Origin: JBLMXQ01 sp050257855
GTDB lineage: Bacteria; Acidobacteriota; Vicinamibacteria; Vicinamibacterales; CAVVIG01
Assembly: GCA_050257855.1 (NCBI GenBank)
Contig: JBLMXQ010000072.1
Coordinates: 23,185-87,184, forward strand
Reading direction: 5' to 3'
DNA: 64,000 nucleotides
A program made the position numbers and the translations under genes. Shown one piece after another: positions 25,423 through 37,413 of the stretch; position 1 is the stretch's first letter, and every line of letters starts with the position of its first letter. Below the pieces are notes generated by a model, which worked only from the letters and a program-made list of their open reading frames with translations, made no database searches and had not been told where the DNA came from.

Positions 25423-27956
25423 AGTTCGTGCTGCGCATGGCGGCGCGCGAGACGCGCGCGTCGTGGCGGCGGCTGCTCTTCTTCTTCGTCTGCATCGCGG
25501 TCGGCGTCGCGGCGATCGTCGCGCTCCGGTCGGTGATCCAGAGCGTGCGAGGCGTCTTCGGCAGGGAGGCGCGCTCGCTGATTGCCGCCGACGTCCTGAT
25601 CGCGACGACGCGCGACTGGACGCCCGCCGCGCGGACGATCATCGATCGCCGTCTCGCCGAGGCCGGCGCCACCGAGCGGACCGAGACCGTCGAGACGCCG
25701 ACGATGGTGCGGCCGGCGGACGAATCGAAGAAGGTGGCCCGGATGGTCGAGCTGCGCGCCGTCCAGCCGGGCTTCCCGCTGTACGGCACGCTCGGCGTCG
25801 AGGGGACGACCTACTCGCACGCCCTCGTCGAGCACCATGGCGTGCTCGTCCGGCCGGAGCTGCTCGCGACGCTGAACGTGGCGGTCGGGGACCAGCTCCG
25901 CATCGGCCAGGCGGACTTCACGATTCGCGGCGTGATCACGAACGAGCCGGGCCGGAGCGTCGGGGCGTTCAGCCTCGGCCCGCGCGTCATCATCGACGAT
26001 GCGGACCTGCCGTCGACCGGCCTGCTCGGCTTCGGCAGCCGCGCCCGGCGCCTGATTCTGGTACGGGTGCCCGAGGAGGCCCGCATCGCCCCGCTCGTGC
26101 GCGCGCTCCGCGCCGATCTCCGCAATCAGTTCGTCACCGCCCGCTCCTACCGCGCGAACGACGACGAAGTCGGGCGCGACTTCGATCGCGCCGAGAACTA
26201 TCTCAGCCTCGTCGGTCTGATCATCGTCATTCTCGGCGGCATTGCCGTGTCGAGCGTCACGCGCGTGTTCATCCTGCAGAAAGTCCGCAGCATCGCCGTG
26301 CTGAAGTGCGTCGGCGCGCGGAGCGGCCAGGTGATCGCCGTCTACCTGCTCCAGGTGACGCTGCTCGGGCTGGCCGGCAGCCTGCTCGGCGTGGCGATCG
26401 CGCGCGCCGCCGTCGGGGCCATCCCGTGGGCGCTCGGCGCCTCGTCGACCTCGCTGCTGGCCGAGGCGCACTACGGCGTCAGCTGGAGCGCGGCGCTGCA
26501 GGGGATCGGGATCGGCGTACTCGTCTCGCTGCTGTTCTCGATCGTCCCGCTGCTGCAGATTCGACACGTCAAGCCGTCGCTGCTCCTGCGCGACGAGCCG
26601 CCGCCGCGCACGCGCGACTGGGTCCGCGTCGCGGCGGTGGTCGCCGTGTCGGCCGGCCTGGTCGCCCTGACCGCCTGGCAGGCCGCCTCGTTGAAGGCGG
26701 GGGTGATCGTGTGCGCCGGCTTCGCGGGCCTCGCCATCGTGCTGATGCTCGCCGGAAGGCTGCTCGTCCGGCTGCTCGCGCCCCTCGCCGGCGCGCGGTC
26801 GTTCCCGCTGCGGCACGCGGTCCTGCACCTGTCCCGTCCCGGCAACCAGACCCGCGTCGTGCTGCTGGCCGTCGGCCTGGGCGCGTTCTTCGTCATCGGG
26901 GTGCGCTCGCTCGAGGCCAGCCTGCTGCAGGAGTTCTCGATCCAGGTCACCGGCGACTCGCCCGACATGTTCCTGATGGACATCCAGCCGGACCAAGTCG
27001 CCGGCATCCGCGCGTTCCTGGCGGACCCGGCGCACGGCGCGCGGCACGTCCAGCTCATCCCGGTCCTGCGCGCGCGCGTCACCGGCGTCAGCGGACGCGA
27101 GACCGAACTGACCCGCTTCGAGGACGTGCGGGCACGCGGCTCGCTGGCGCGCGAGTACACGGTGACGTATCGCCCGGATCTGGCGAGGAACGAGCGCGTC
27201 GTCGCCGGCTCGTTCTGGAACAGCCCCTCGCCCGATCCCGAGGTCTCGATCGAGTCGAACATTCACGAGCGGTTCCGCATCGACGTGGGCGACACGATGC
27301 GATTCGACATCCTGGGGCGGACGATCGCGGCGAAGGTCACCAGCATCCGCGAAGTGGACTGGAAGGACTCGCGCAGCGGCGGCTTCATGTTCGTCTTCCG
27401 CCCGGGCGCGCTCGACAAGGCGCCGCACACCTACATCGCGCCGCTCAAGGGGCCGAACACGCCCGGCGCGCGCGCCAGGTTCCAGCACGACCTCGTCGAG
27501 CGCTTTCCGAACGTATCGGCGATCGACTTCCACGAGATCCTGCAGACCATTCAGGACGTGATGTCGAAGGTGACGCTGGCCGTCTCGGTCGTCGGCGGTC
27601 TCGTGCTCTTCAGCGGCGCGCTGATCCTGATCGGCGCCGTGGCCATGACGAAGTTCCAGCGCGTGTACGAGGCGGCAATTTTCAAGACGCTGGGCGCCAA
27701 CACGCGCACGATCGCGACGATGCTCCTCGTCGAGTACGGCGTGCTCGGCCTGCTCGCGGGCCTGATAGGGTCGCTCGGCGCCGTGGCGCTCACCTGGGGC
27801 GTCAGCCGCTGGGCGCTCGACCTCCCCTGGCGCATCTTCCCGGGCGAGCACATCGGCGGGCTGGCGATCACCGCGATTCTCGTCGCCGTCATCGGCGTCG
27901 TCTCCAGCCTCGACGTCCTGCGGAACAAACCGCTCGCCACGCTGCGGGCCGAGTAA
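25419..27956 (+). CDS. ABC transporter permease (YbbP-like, FtsX superfamily)
   Basis: Large permease (845 residues) with two MacB/FtsX modules: a first membrane helix at about 18-40, a periplasmic domain, three helices at about 265-400, further helices near 405-450, a second periplasmic domain (about 490-715) and three C-terminal helices from about 720. FtsX signatures include VRSIAVLKCVGARSGQVI and YEAAIFKTLGANTRTI, each after a helix. Its architecture and the partner ATPase match YbbP of the tesA-ybbA-ybbP set. It likely moves hydrophobic substrate from the inner membrane to the periplasmic esterase. Confidence 0.9.
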   Translation: MKFVLRMAARETRASWRRLLFFFVCIAVGVAAIVALRSVIQSVRGVFGREARSLIAADVLIATTRDWTPAARTIIDRRLAEAGATERTETVETPTMVRPADESKKVARMVELRAVQPGFPLYGTLGVEGTTYSHALVEHHGVLVRPELLATLNVAVGDQLRIGQADFTIRGVITNEPGRSVGAFSLGPRVIIDDADLPSTGLLGFGSRARRLILVRVPEEARIAPLVRALRADLRNQFVTARSYRANDDEVGRDFDRAENYLSLVGLIIVILGGIAVSSVTRVFILQKVRSIAVLKCVGARSGQVIAVYLLQVTLLGLAGSLLGVAIARAAVGAIPWALGASSTSLLAEAHYGVSWSAALQGIGIGVLVSLLFSIVPLLQIRHVKPSLLLRDEPPPRTRDWVRVAAVVAVSAGLVALTAWQAASLKAGVIVCAGFAGLAIVLMLAGRLLVRLLAPLAGARSFPLRHAVLHLSRPGNQTRVVLLAVGLGAFFVIGVRSLEASLLQEFSIQVTGDSPDMFLMDIQPDQVAGIRAFLADPAHGARHVQLIPVLRARVTGVSGRETELTRFEDVRARGSLAREYTVTYRPDLARNERVVAGSFWNSPSPDPEVSIESNIHERFRIDVGDTMRFDILGRTIAAKVTSIREVDWKDSRSGGFMFVFRPGALDKAPHTYIAPLKGPNTPGARARFQHDLVERFPNVSAIDFHEILQTIQDVMSKVTLAVSVVGGLVLFSGALILIGAVAMTKFQRVYEAAIFKTLGANTRTIATMLLVEYGVLGLLAGLIGSLGAVALTWGVSRWALDLPWRIFPGEHIGGLAITAILVAVIGVVSSLDVLRNKPLATLRAE

Positions 27957-27998
27957 CGCTACCGCCGGCAGGCGGCCGGCTGCGGTTAGAATTCGCCC

Positions 27999-29327
27999 GT
28001 GACCTGGCTCGACCGCCGCTTCGACCTCTCCGCCCACGGCACGACCGTCAGGACCGAGACCCTCGCGGGCGTCACGACCTTCCTGACGATGGCGTACATC
28101 ATCTTCGTGCAGCCGGCGGTGCTGGGCGCCGCGGGGATGAACTTCGGCGCGGTGCTCGTCGCCACCTGCCTGGCCAGCGCGTTCGCCACGGCGCTGATGG
28201 GGCTGCTGGCGAACTACCCGATCGCGGTCGCGCCGGGCATGGGCCACAACTTCTTCTTCGCGTACTCCGTCGTCATCGCCATGAAAGTGCCGTGGCAGGT
28301 TGCGCTCGGAGCTGTCGCCGTGGCCGGCATCGTCTTCGTGCTGACTGCCGGCGTCGGTCTCCGCGAGCACCTGATTACCGCCATCCCCGACTCGATCAAA
28401 CACGCCATCGGCGCCGGGATCGGTCTGCTGGTCGCGACGATCGGCCTCGAGTGGGCCGGCATCGTGGTCGCCGCCCCCGGAACGCTGGTCGCCCTCGGCA
28501 ACCTGCACAGCCGCCCCGTCGTCCTGGCGCTGGCGGCGCTCACCCTCACGTCGATTCTCATGGCGCGCCGCGTGCCGGGCGCGATCCTCTGGGGCATCCT
28601 CGCCAGCACGGCCATTGCGCTTCCGCTCGGCGTAGTCCGTTATCACGGTCTGGCCAGCGCGCCGCCGTCGCTCGCGCCGACGCTGCTCAAGCTCGACCTG
28701 GCGGGCGCCTTCGCGCCCGGAATGATCGCCGTCGTGTTCGTGTTCTTTCTCATCGCGCTGTTCGACTCGATCGGCACGCTCGTCGGGGTGGGTGAGCAGG
28801 CCGGGCTGATGCGCGACGGCACGCTGCCGCGCGCGCGGCAGGCGCTGCTCGCCGACGCCCTGGGCACGGTCGCGGGCGCGCTGCTCGGCACCTCGACCGT
28901 GACGGCGTACATCGAGAGCGGAGCGGGCGTCTCGGCCGGAGGGCGCACCGGGCTGGCGAGCCTCGTCACGGCGGCGCTGTTCCTGCTGTCGCTGTTCCTG
29001 TTTCCGCTCGTCAGGATGATCGGGGGCGGCTACGAGACCTCCAGCGGGACGATGCTGTACCCGATCATCGCGCCGCCGCTGATTCTGGTCGGCACGATGA
29101 TGATCGGCGCGCTGCGGCACGTCCGGTGGGAGGACCCGACCGAATCGATTCCCGCGTTCCTCACCGCGATCATGATGCCGCTCGCGGTGAGCATCACCGA
29201 AGGCGTGGCGTTCGGGATCATCGCATACGTGCTGCTGAAGGCGGTGACGGGGCGCGCCAGGGAGGCGCACCCGCTGATCTACGTGTTCGCCGCGGTGTTT
29301 CTCGTGCGCTACGTGTTCCTCCGGTGA
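27999..29327 (+). CDS. NCS2-family purine permease (AzgA/AdeQ-like)
   Basis: Inner-membrane proton symporter of adenine, guanine or hypoxanthine (442 residues, GTG start at 27999). Family marks are AGVTTFLTMAYIIFVQPAVL, ANYPIAVAPGMGHNFFFAYS, FFLIALFDSIGTLVGVGEQA and TVTAYIESGAGVSAGGRTG. About 12-14 membrane segments can be counted. It follows the ABC permease after 42 bp on the same strand, too short for a purine riboswitch leader. Specific base preference cannot be read from the sequence. Confidence 0.93.
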   Translation: MTWLDRRFDLSAHGTTVRTETLAGVTTFLTMAYIIFVQPAVLGAAGMNFGAVLVATCLASAFATALMGLLANYPIAVAPGMGHNFFFAYSVVIAMKVPWQVALGAVAVAGIVFVLTAGVGLREHLITAIPDSIKHAIGAGIGLLVATIGLEWAGIVVAAPGTLVALGNLHSRPVVLALAALTLTSILMARRVPGAILWGILASTAIALPLGVVRYHGLASAPPSLAPTLLKLDLAGAFAPGMIAVVFVFFLIALFDSIGTLVGVGEQAGLMRDGTLPRARQALLADALGTVAGALLGTSTVTAYIESGAGVSAGGRTGLASLVTAALFLLSLFLFPLVRMIGGGYETSSGTMLYPIIAPPLILVGTMMIGALRHVRWEDPTESIPAFLTAIMMPLAVSITEGVAFGIIAYVLLKAVTGRAREAHPLIYVFAAVFLVRYVFLR

Positions 29328-29408
29328 CGCGACCGGGCGCCGTCCCTCATGCTATGATCCGGAGTTGCACACGATCGGCAGGGACCAAGGGCAGGAGTAC
29401 GAAGCGCA

Positions 29409-29744
29409 ATGGACGTGCAGATCTACAAGGACGCGCTGCTCCGGAAGCGCGGCGAGATCCTCGGCACCGGAGGCATCAAGCCGCTGCAGGCCTCGATGGA
29501 GAACAACACCCGGCAGGGTGACATGGCGGATCAGGCGAGCGGCAACAACGAGGTGCACATCCAGCTGAAGCTCAAGCAGACCGACGCGAAGATCCTGCAG
29601 GCGATCGAAGAAGCGCTCTGGCGTATCGAGAAGGGCACGTACGGCGTGTGCCGCGACTGCGGCGAAGAGATTGCGCCCGCCCGGCTGAACGCGATTCCCT
29701 GGACCCGCGTCTGCATCACCTGCAAGGAAAAGCAGAACGCGTGA
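29409..29744 (+). CDS. DksA/TraR-family zinc-finger regulator
   Basis: RNA polymerase secondary-channel binding protein of the DksA/TraR family (111 residues). A coiled-coil half (residues 1-75, including LKLKQTDAKILQAIEEALWR) is followed by the four-cysteine zinc finger CRDCGEE and CITC, and the signature YGVCRDCGEEIAPARLNAIP. It is shorter than E. coli DksA (151 residues). Its stop overlaps the GTG start of the ferritin-like gene (GTGA). It likely modulates transcription with ppGpp or during stress. Confidence 0.9.
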   Translation: MDVQIYKDALLRKRGEILGTGGIKPLQASMENNTRQGDMADQASGNNEVHIQLKLKQTDAKILQAIEEALWRIEKGTYGVCRDCGEEIAPARLNAIPWTRVCITCKEKQNA

Positions 29745-30229
29745 CCGGCCTGCTTCCCTTCCTTCAGGAGTTCTACGCCGCCAGGCTGAGCATGGTGCTC
29801 GCCCACCAGGCGTCTGCGCGGCTCGTCGGCCAGTACGACGCGAACAACACGTACCAGTACATCATCAACCGCGAGGAAGCGCACCTTTCGTGGATCGCCA
29901 GCGCCATCGCGGAACTCGGCGGGACGGCCACCGCGGGCGGGGAGCCGCCGGCACGCGGCGGTCCGGGCCGGGGCGCCGACGCGGCGCATGCCGCCATCCA
30001 GGAGGACGCCGCACTCGCGCAGGAGTTCGTCGATCGCTGGAGTCCTCGGGTCGACGCGCTCGCCAACGCCCGCCACCGCGTCATGCTGCGCGTGATTCTG
30101 GGCGAGACGATGGAGCACAAGCGCTTCTTCGAGCAGGCGCTTGCCGGGCGCAACGACCTGCTCGGCCGCCGCGGCGAGGAAGTCGGGCCGCGGGTGGGCC
30201 AGGTGCTGCCGACGCGGTGGATCGAGTAG
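29741..30229 (+). CDS. Ferritin-like helical protein
   Basis: A 162-residue, mostly helical protein from the GTG at 29741 that overlaps the DksA-like gene by 4 bp. Two acidic-histidine clusters on separate helices (NREEAHLSWI and GETMEHKRFFEQ) are typical of diiron ferritin-like folds such as rubrerythrin or bacterioferritin relatives. A disordered, Gly/Pro-rich loop lies at about 70-85. The fold is suggested by pattern, not proved. It might store iron or protect against peroxide. The following folK gene overlaps its end by 13 bp. Confidence 0.65.
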   Translation: MTGLLPFLQEFYAARLSMVLAHQASARLVGQYDANNTYQYIINREEAHLSWIASAIAELGGTATAGGEPPARGGPGRGADAAHAAIQEDAALAQEFVDRWSPRVDALANARHRVMLRVILGETMEHKRFFEQALAGRNDLLGRRGEEVGPRVGQVLPTRWIE

Positions 30230-30666
30230 CGATCGCGCTCGGATCGAACCTCGGCGACAGGACCGCTCATCTGGACTACGCCGCGGGCCGCCTCAGCCAC
30301 CTGCTCGACCACGTCGTCGTGTCGGACTATATCGAGACGGCGCCGGTCGGCGTCGGACCCCAGCCTCCCTTTCTCAACGCCGCCGTCGTCGGAGAGACCG
30401 CGCTGTCGCCGCGTGATCTGCTCGAGGCGCTGCTCGCGATCGAGCGGGATCGCGGCCGCGAGCGTCCGTTTCCCGGCGCGCCGCGCACGCTCGACCTGGA
30501 CCTGATTCTGTACGGCGACGGCGAGCTGCACGAGCCGGGCCTAGAGGTGCCTCACCCTCGGTTCCGCGAGCGCCGGTTCGTGCTCGAGCCGCTGACGCAG
30601 ATCGCGCCCCACGCGATCGATCCGGTCACCGGGCGGACAATCCGCGAGCTGCTCGACGCGCTCTGA
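30217..30666 (+). CDS. folK: 2-amino-4-hydroxy-6-hydroxymethyldihydropteridine diphosphokinase
   Basis: Transfers pyrophosphate from ATP to 6-hydroxymethyl-7,8-dihydropterin in folate synthesis. The 149-residue product from the GTG at 30217 shows the family landmarks VAIALGSNLGDR, QPPFLNAAVV, RPFPGAPRTLDLDLILYG and VPHPRFRERRFVLEPL. Length is normal for FolK. The start is chosen because it lies just before the conserved ALGSNLGDR; it overlaps the ferritin-like gene by 13 bp. No folP or folB gene is near. Confidence 0.94.
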   Translation: MDRVAIALGSNLGDRTAHLDYAAGRLSHLLDHVVVSDYIETAPVGVGPQPPFLNAAVVGETALSPRDLLEALLAIERDRGRERPFPGAPRTLDLDLILYGDGELHEPGLEVPHPRFRERRFVLEPLTQIAPHAIDPVTGRTIRELLDAL

Positions 30667-30673
30667 GCAGCGA

Positions 30674-31564
30674 TCACTCGCCGACGCGGTGCCTCGGCCT
30701 GCGCCGGCGCTCGGTCTCCGGCCTCGGCTCACCCGGCCGCCGCAGAGCGATCGTCCCGCCGAACGATTCCAGCTCGAGGCGCGCGCCGCCGCTCCCGAGC
30801 GTCAGCGTGAAGCGTTTGCGCGTGTTCTGATCCTCGAGCTTCACAGGGAACGACGACTTGAACTCGCCGGTGTACGTGCGCACCGTGATCGTCGCGTTCG
30901 CGTTCTCCGGCACGGCCACGGCGACCAGCCCGCTGTGGGTCGTCATCCGGTACACGCCCTTGTCGTGAATGGGGCCGTCGTAGGAGATGTCGCCGTTCAC
31001 GGTGTAGAGATCGACGTTCGACGAGTCGATCCGATCGAGGATGATGCCCCCGTTCACGGTGTCGGCGGAGAGGTCGCCGGAGATGTCGGCCAGGTGCAGT
31101 CCTTCGTTCACCGCCTGCACCTCGACGTGGCCTTTCGCCCTGGCGAGCGAGATGGCCCCGTCCACCGATTTGAGCGAGATCACGCCCGATCCGCCGCGGA
31201 CGTCGATGTCGCCGCGCGTGGTTTCGACCGTGACGTCCGAGCCGACGCCGTCCATCGTGACGTCCATGTACGTGCCTCTCGCGGAGACCGGCATCCAGGC
31301 CGGCACGGTCAGCGTGTAGTCGACGGAACGAGGGGCACCGGTCCGCGATCGCGAGCGGATGGTCAGCAGCCGGTCGCCCTGCTGCACGTCGACCGTCTCG
31401 CGGTCCGAGTGTTCGGCCTCGACCCGGACCGCGTCCCGGTCCCACACCTTCACGACCACGTCGCCGGCGAAGGTCCTGACCTCCAGGCGCGTGCCCTTCT
31501 GGACCTGCACGGTCTGGTCCGTGTGCGTCACGGCCATGAGCGCCAGCAGGAACGGTGCGATCAT
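30674..31564 (-). CDS. DUF4097-type beta-helix protein (exported)
   Basis: A 296-residue protein with a short signal sequence (MIAPFLLALMAVTHTDQ) and a repetitive beta-rich body of DUF4097/DUF4098 type: repeated strands such as VEVQAVNEGLHLADISGDLS, ADTVNGGIILDRI and LYTVNGDISYDG spaced about 20 residues apart. The C-terminus is strongly basic (ETERRRRPRHRVGE). Such proteins often sit next to anti-sigma factors in cell-envelope stress regulons, as here: it is the last gene after RND, ECF sigma and anti-sigma genes. Its molecular role is unknown. An AGGAG ribosome binding site precedes the ATG at 31562-31564. Confidence 0.75.
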   Translation of the reverse strand: MIAPFLLALMAVTHTDQTVQVQKGTRLEVRTFAGDVVVKVWDRDAVRVEAEHSDRETVDVQQGDRLLTIRSRSRTGAPRSVDYTLTVPAWMPVSARGTYMDVTMDGVGSDVTVETTRGDIDVRGGSGVISLKSVDGAISLARAKGHVEVQAVNEGLHLADISGDLSADTVNGGIILDRIDSSNVDLYTVNGDISYDGPIHDKGVYRMTTHSGLVAVAVPENANATITVRTYTGEFKSSFPVKLEDQNTRKRFTLTLGSGGARLELESFGGTIALRRPGEPRPETERRRRPRHRVGE

Positions 31565-31616
31565 GTCGGTCTCTTCTCCTCGTGCGAACCGCCCAGCGGA
31601 CACGCCCGGCCTGGAT

Positions 31617-32321
31617 TCAGTCGGTCTCGCTCGCGAGCGCCGCCGCGCGGCGAAGCAGGTCGAGCTTGCGACGCCGGGTTTCGACCAGATATCCGCTGAG
31701 GTAGCTGTTGGCCGGGTCTTCGTCCAGCGCGCGCCGGGCCTGCGCGATCGCCTGATCGATGATCTGCAGGTTGCGCTCGATGATCGCGATCGTCCGGGGA
31801 TCCAGGCGTTCGCGGCCCTTGTCGAGCGCGCGCTGCAGGTCCGCCACCGCCCGGTCGTATTCGGTGTCGGCGAGGTCGATGGGCCGGACTTGCATGTCCG
31901 CACCAGCGTCGGCGCGCGGCGCGTCGCCGCCCGTTGCGCGGGCCGCGGCCGCGCCGATCCACCTGGCGTGCAGGCGCCACGCCACGCCGCCGGAGATCGC
32001 GGCGACGAGCACCGCGGCCGACGCCAGCTGCCACGCCGCAAACGTGAACCGGGCGCCCCTCCACGAACGACGCCGTGGCGTGTCTGACGGCGATCGTCCG
32101 GCCCGCAGGCGGTCGAGCCTCGCGGACACGTCCGTCCACAAGTCGCGGGCCGGAGGCCGCGCCGGCAGCCGCTGCGCCCGTGCGACCACCTGCCGGAGCT
32201 CCTCGAGCGTGCGGGCGCAGGCCGCGCACTCCTCGAGGTGGCTCTCGATCGCCCGCCGCTCGCGCCTCGAGAGCTCGTCGTCGAGATACGCCGACAGGCT
32301 CTCGGTCCACTCGTCTTGCAC
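31617..32321 (-). CDS. Membrane-anchored zinc-finger anti-sigma factor
   Basis: Partner of the adjacent ECF sigma factor, 234 residues from a GTG one base after the sigma stop codon. ZAS motif H-x3-C-x2-C is seen in SHLEECAACARTLEEL (residues about 25-40) after SAYLDDELSRRERRAIE. A membrane helix lies at about 93-113 (FAAWQLASAAVLVAAISGGV), so the C-terminal half is periplasmic. That half is helical with a TPR-like pattern (YDRAVADLQRALDKGRERLD) and may sense envelope damage. Longer frames upstream overlap the sigma gene and are shadows. Confidence 0.85.
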   Translation of the reverse strand: MQDEWTESLSAYLDDELSRRERRAIESHLEECAACARTLEELRQVVARAQRLPARPPARDLWTDVSARLDRLRAGRSPSDTPRRRSWRGARFTFAAWQLASAAVLVAAISGGVAWRLHARWIGAAAARATGGDAPRADAGADMQVRPIDLADTEYDRAVADLQRALDKGRERLDPRTIAIIERNLQIIDQAIAQARRALDEDPANSYLSGYLVETRRRKLDLLRRAAALASETD

Positions 32322-32322
32322 G

Positions 32323-32883
32323 TTACACCAGATGTTTCCGCAGCAGCATCCGCGCCCGATGCAGCTGGCGCTTGGACGTTCCCGTCGTGATGTCGAGCAG
32401 CCCGGCGATCTCGCGGTGCTTGTAGCCTTCGACGTCGTGCAGCACGAACACCTCGCGAGCGCCGGGCGGGAGCTGCTCGATGGCCTTGTCGAAGTCGACC
32501 GCCAGATCCGTGCGCGGGGTGGCCGATGCCGCGAACTCGAGCGCCGCGTCGTCATCGGCGATCCGGGCCCGCTGAACGGCGAAGGCGCGGCGCCGCTCGA
32601 TCACGACGTTGACGGCGAGGCGGTGGAGCCAGGTGCCGAACGCCGACTCGCCCCGGAACTGCCCGAGCTTCTGCCAGGTGCGGACGAAGACGTCCTGCGT
32701 CACCTCGTCGGCGTCGCCGGCGCCCAGCATCCGCCGCACCAGGCTGTGGATTCGGGGCACGTGCGCGCGATAGACCCGTTCGAAGGCGGACCCGTCGCCT
32801 GCGGCCGCCAGGGCCACATCGGAGTCGAGCCCGGCCGGAAGAGGGCGAGGGTCCCCGCTCAGCGTCATTACCGCGGTCGTCAC
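32323..32883 (-). CDS. ECF RNA polymerase sigma factor
   Basis: RpoE/SigW-like ECF sigma factor of 186 residues. Region 2: ALAAAGDGSAFERVYRAHV, ADEVTQDVFVRTWQKL and GTWLHRLAVNVVIERRR; region 4: EVFVLHDVEGYKHREIAGLL. It is followed at 1 bp by its zinc anti-sigma factor and preceded at 34 bp by the RND gene, so sigma and anti-sigma appear to be the tail of the efflux operon. That arrangement would give positive autoregulation of the pump, which is inference. Confidence 0.92.
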   Translation of the reverse strand: MTTAVMTLSGDPRPLPAGLDSDVALAAAGDGSAFERVYRAHVPRIHSLVRRMLGAGDADEVTQDVFVRTWQKLGQFRGESAFGTWLHRLAVNVVIERRRAFAVQRARIADDDAALEFAASATPRTDLAVDFDKAIEQLPPGAREVFVLHDVEGYKHREIAGLLDITTGTSKRQLHRARMLLRKHLV

Positions 32884-32917
32884 GTGCGCAGCCCGCCCGA
32901 CACCTGCTTGGATGGGC

Positions 32918-36012
<3,095 letters not shown>

Positions 36013-36016
<4 letters not shown>

Positions 36017-37284
36017 CGCCGCGCTCCCGTGCCGGCCGGCTCCGGGGCCCGCTGCTCGTCGGCGCCGACCGCCACCGCGACCCCGGTCGCCAGCTGATTC
36101 AGGTTGCTCGTCGCCAGCGTCTCGTCGCCGCGCAGGCCCGACGCGATCTCGACGAGCGGCCCCACCCGCACTCCGAGCGTCACCTGCTGCTGTCGCGCCT
36201 TGCCCTGGTCGATCACGTACACCGTCGAGACGCCGGCGAGCGTCGAGATCGCCTCCTCGGGCGCGGCGAGGACGTCGTGGTCCTCACGCGTCTGTACGGT
36301 CCCCTTGGCGAAGAATCCGGGCTTCAACCGCCGGTCCGTGTTGTCGACGAGCGCCTCCACCGCGAACGTCCGCGTGGCCTGGTCGACGGCGGGGCTGACG
36401 TACGCCACCCGGCCCGAGAACACTTCGCCCGGAAACGCCTCGACCACGAACTGCACGGGCTGGCCCGGCCTGACGACGCCGGCGTGCTTCTCCTGGACCG
36501 CCGTCCTCAGCTTGAGCGGGTGCATCTGGACGATCGTGACGACCGGCGTGTTCTGGGCGATGAATTCGCCCGGCTGCACCAGGCGTTCGGCGACCGAACC
36601 GGCGACCGGCGCCCTGATCGCCGCGTCGTCGACCTTCTTGCGCGCCAGCTCGTACGCCGCGCGCCGATCCTGGAGGCTCGCCTTCAGCGCGCGGACGGTG
36701 TCGATGGCGGCCTGGTAGTTCGCGTCCGCCACCTTCAGCCGCGTCTCCGCCGTGTCGTGATCCACCTGCGAGACGAGCCCGCGGCCGCGCAGCTGCTCGG
36801 CCCGCTCGAACGCGGCGCGCGCGTCGTCGCGGTTCGCGAGCGCCTGGCGGACGGAGGCGATCTCCTCGTCCGGCGGCGGCTGGCGGTCCTGCGGCCGCGT
36901 GATACCGAGCTGCGCTTCGACCTGCCGCAGCGCGCTCTCTGCCCGCTCCAGGGCCAGCTCCAGCTCGCGGGGCTCCAGACGGACGAGCAGATCGCCCGGA
37001 CGAACCTCGGTGCCGAGCTGCACCGGCACGTCGCGCACGACGCCGGCGACTTCGCTGCTGACCTTCGCCTGATCGGGGGAGAGCAGCGTCCCGGACAGAT
37101 CGACCTGCCGGCGCACGACGACCCGTTTGACCGTGGTCGTCTGGACGAGAATTGCGGTGGACCGCCCGCTGGTACGCCTGCTCTGACCCGACGTCCCGCA
37201 GCCGATCGTGAAGAGGAGGATGAGCGCGCCGGCAGCGGCCGGCGGTCGGCCGGCGCGCGTCGAGCGAAGAAGAGCGGTAATCAT
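36013..37284 (-). CDS. RND efflux periplasmic adaptor lipoprotein
   Basis: HlyD-family adaptor (423 residues) of the pump encoded downstream. From the ATG at 37284 a lipoprotein signal with lipobox FTIGC (Cys29) follows; a further upstream start at 37338 would add 18 polar residues before it, so 37284 (with GAGGG 8 nt upstream) is preferred. Lipoyl halves are SSEVAGVVRDVPVQLGTEVR and APVAGSVAERLVQPGEFIAQ, with a helical hairpin in between (about 110-210). GTAAAC lies upstream at the complement of 37312-37317. Its stop overlaps the RND start by 4 bp. Confidence 0.9.
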
Positions 37285-37413
37285 GACAGGCCCTCGAGCG
37301 TCCGAGGTCGTGTTTACGCGGCGCTTAGCATTGGACAATGAAATCCTTATACGACGATCGCACCAATGCCCACGAGGCCGACCCGGCCCGCAGGCGCCGT
37401 TGGGCCGGGCGCG

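Noticed and set aside
27957..27998. Purine riboswitch before the NCS2 permease
   Set aside because: Only 42 bp separate the genes, too short for a purine aptamer, and no matching conserved core was seen.
25140..29270. A minus-strand open frame of more than 1300 codons opposite the ABC and purine permease genes
   Set aside because: It is antisense to well-supported genes, has a composition dominated by Arg, Asp, Glu and Gly that GC-rich codon structure produces on the opposite strand, and shows no domain.
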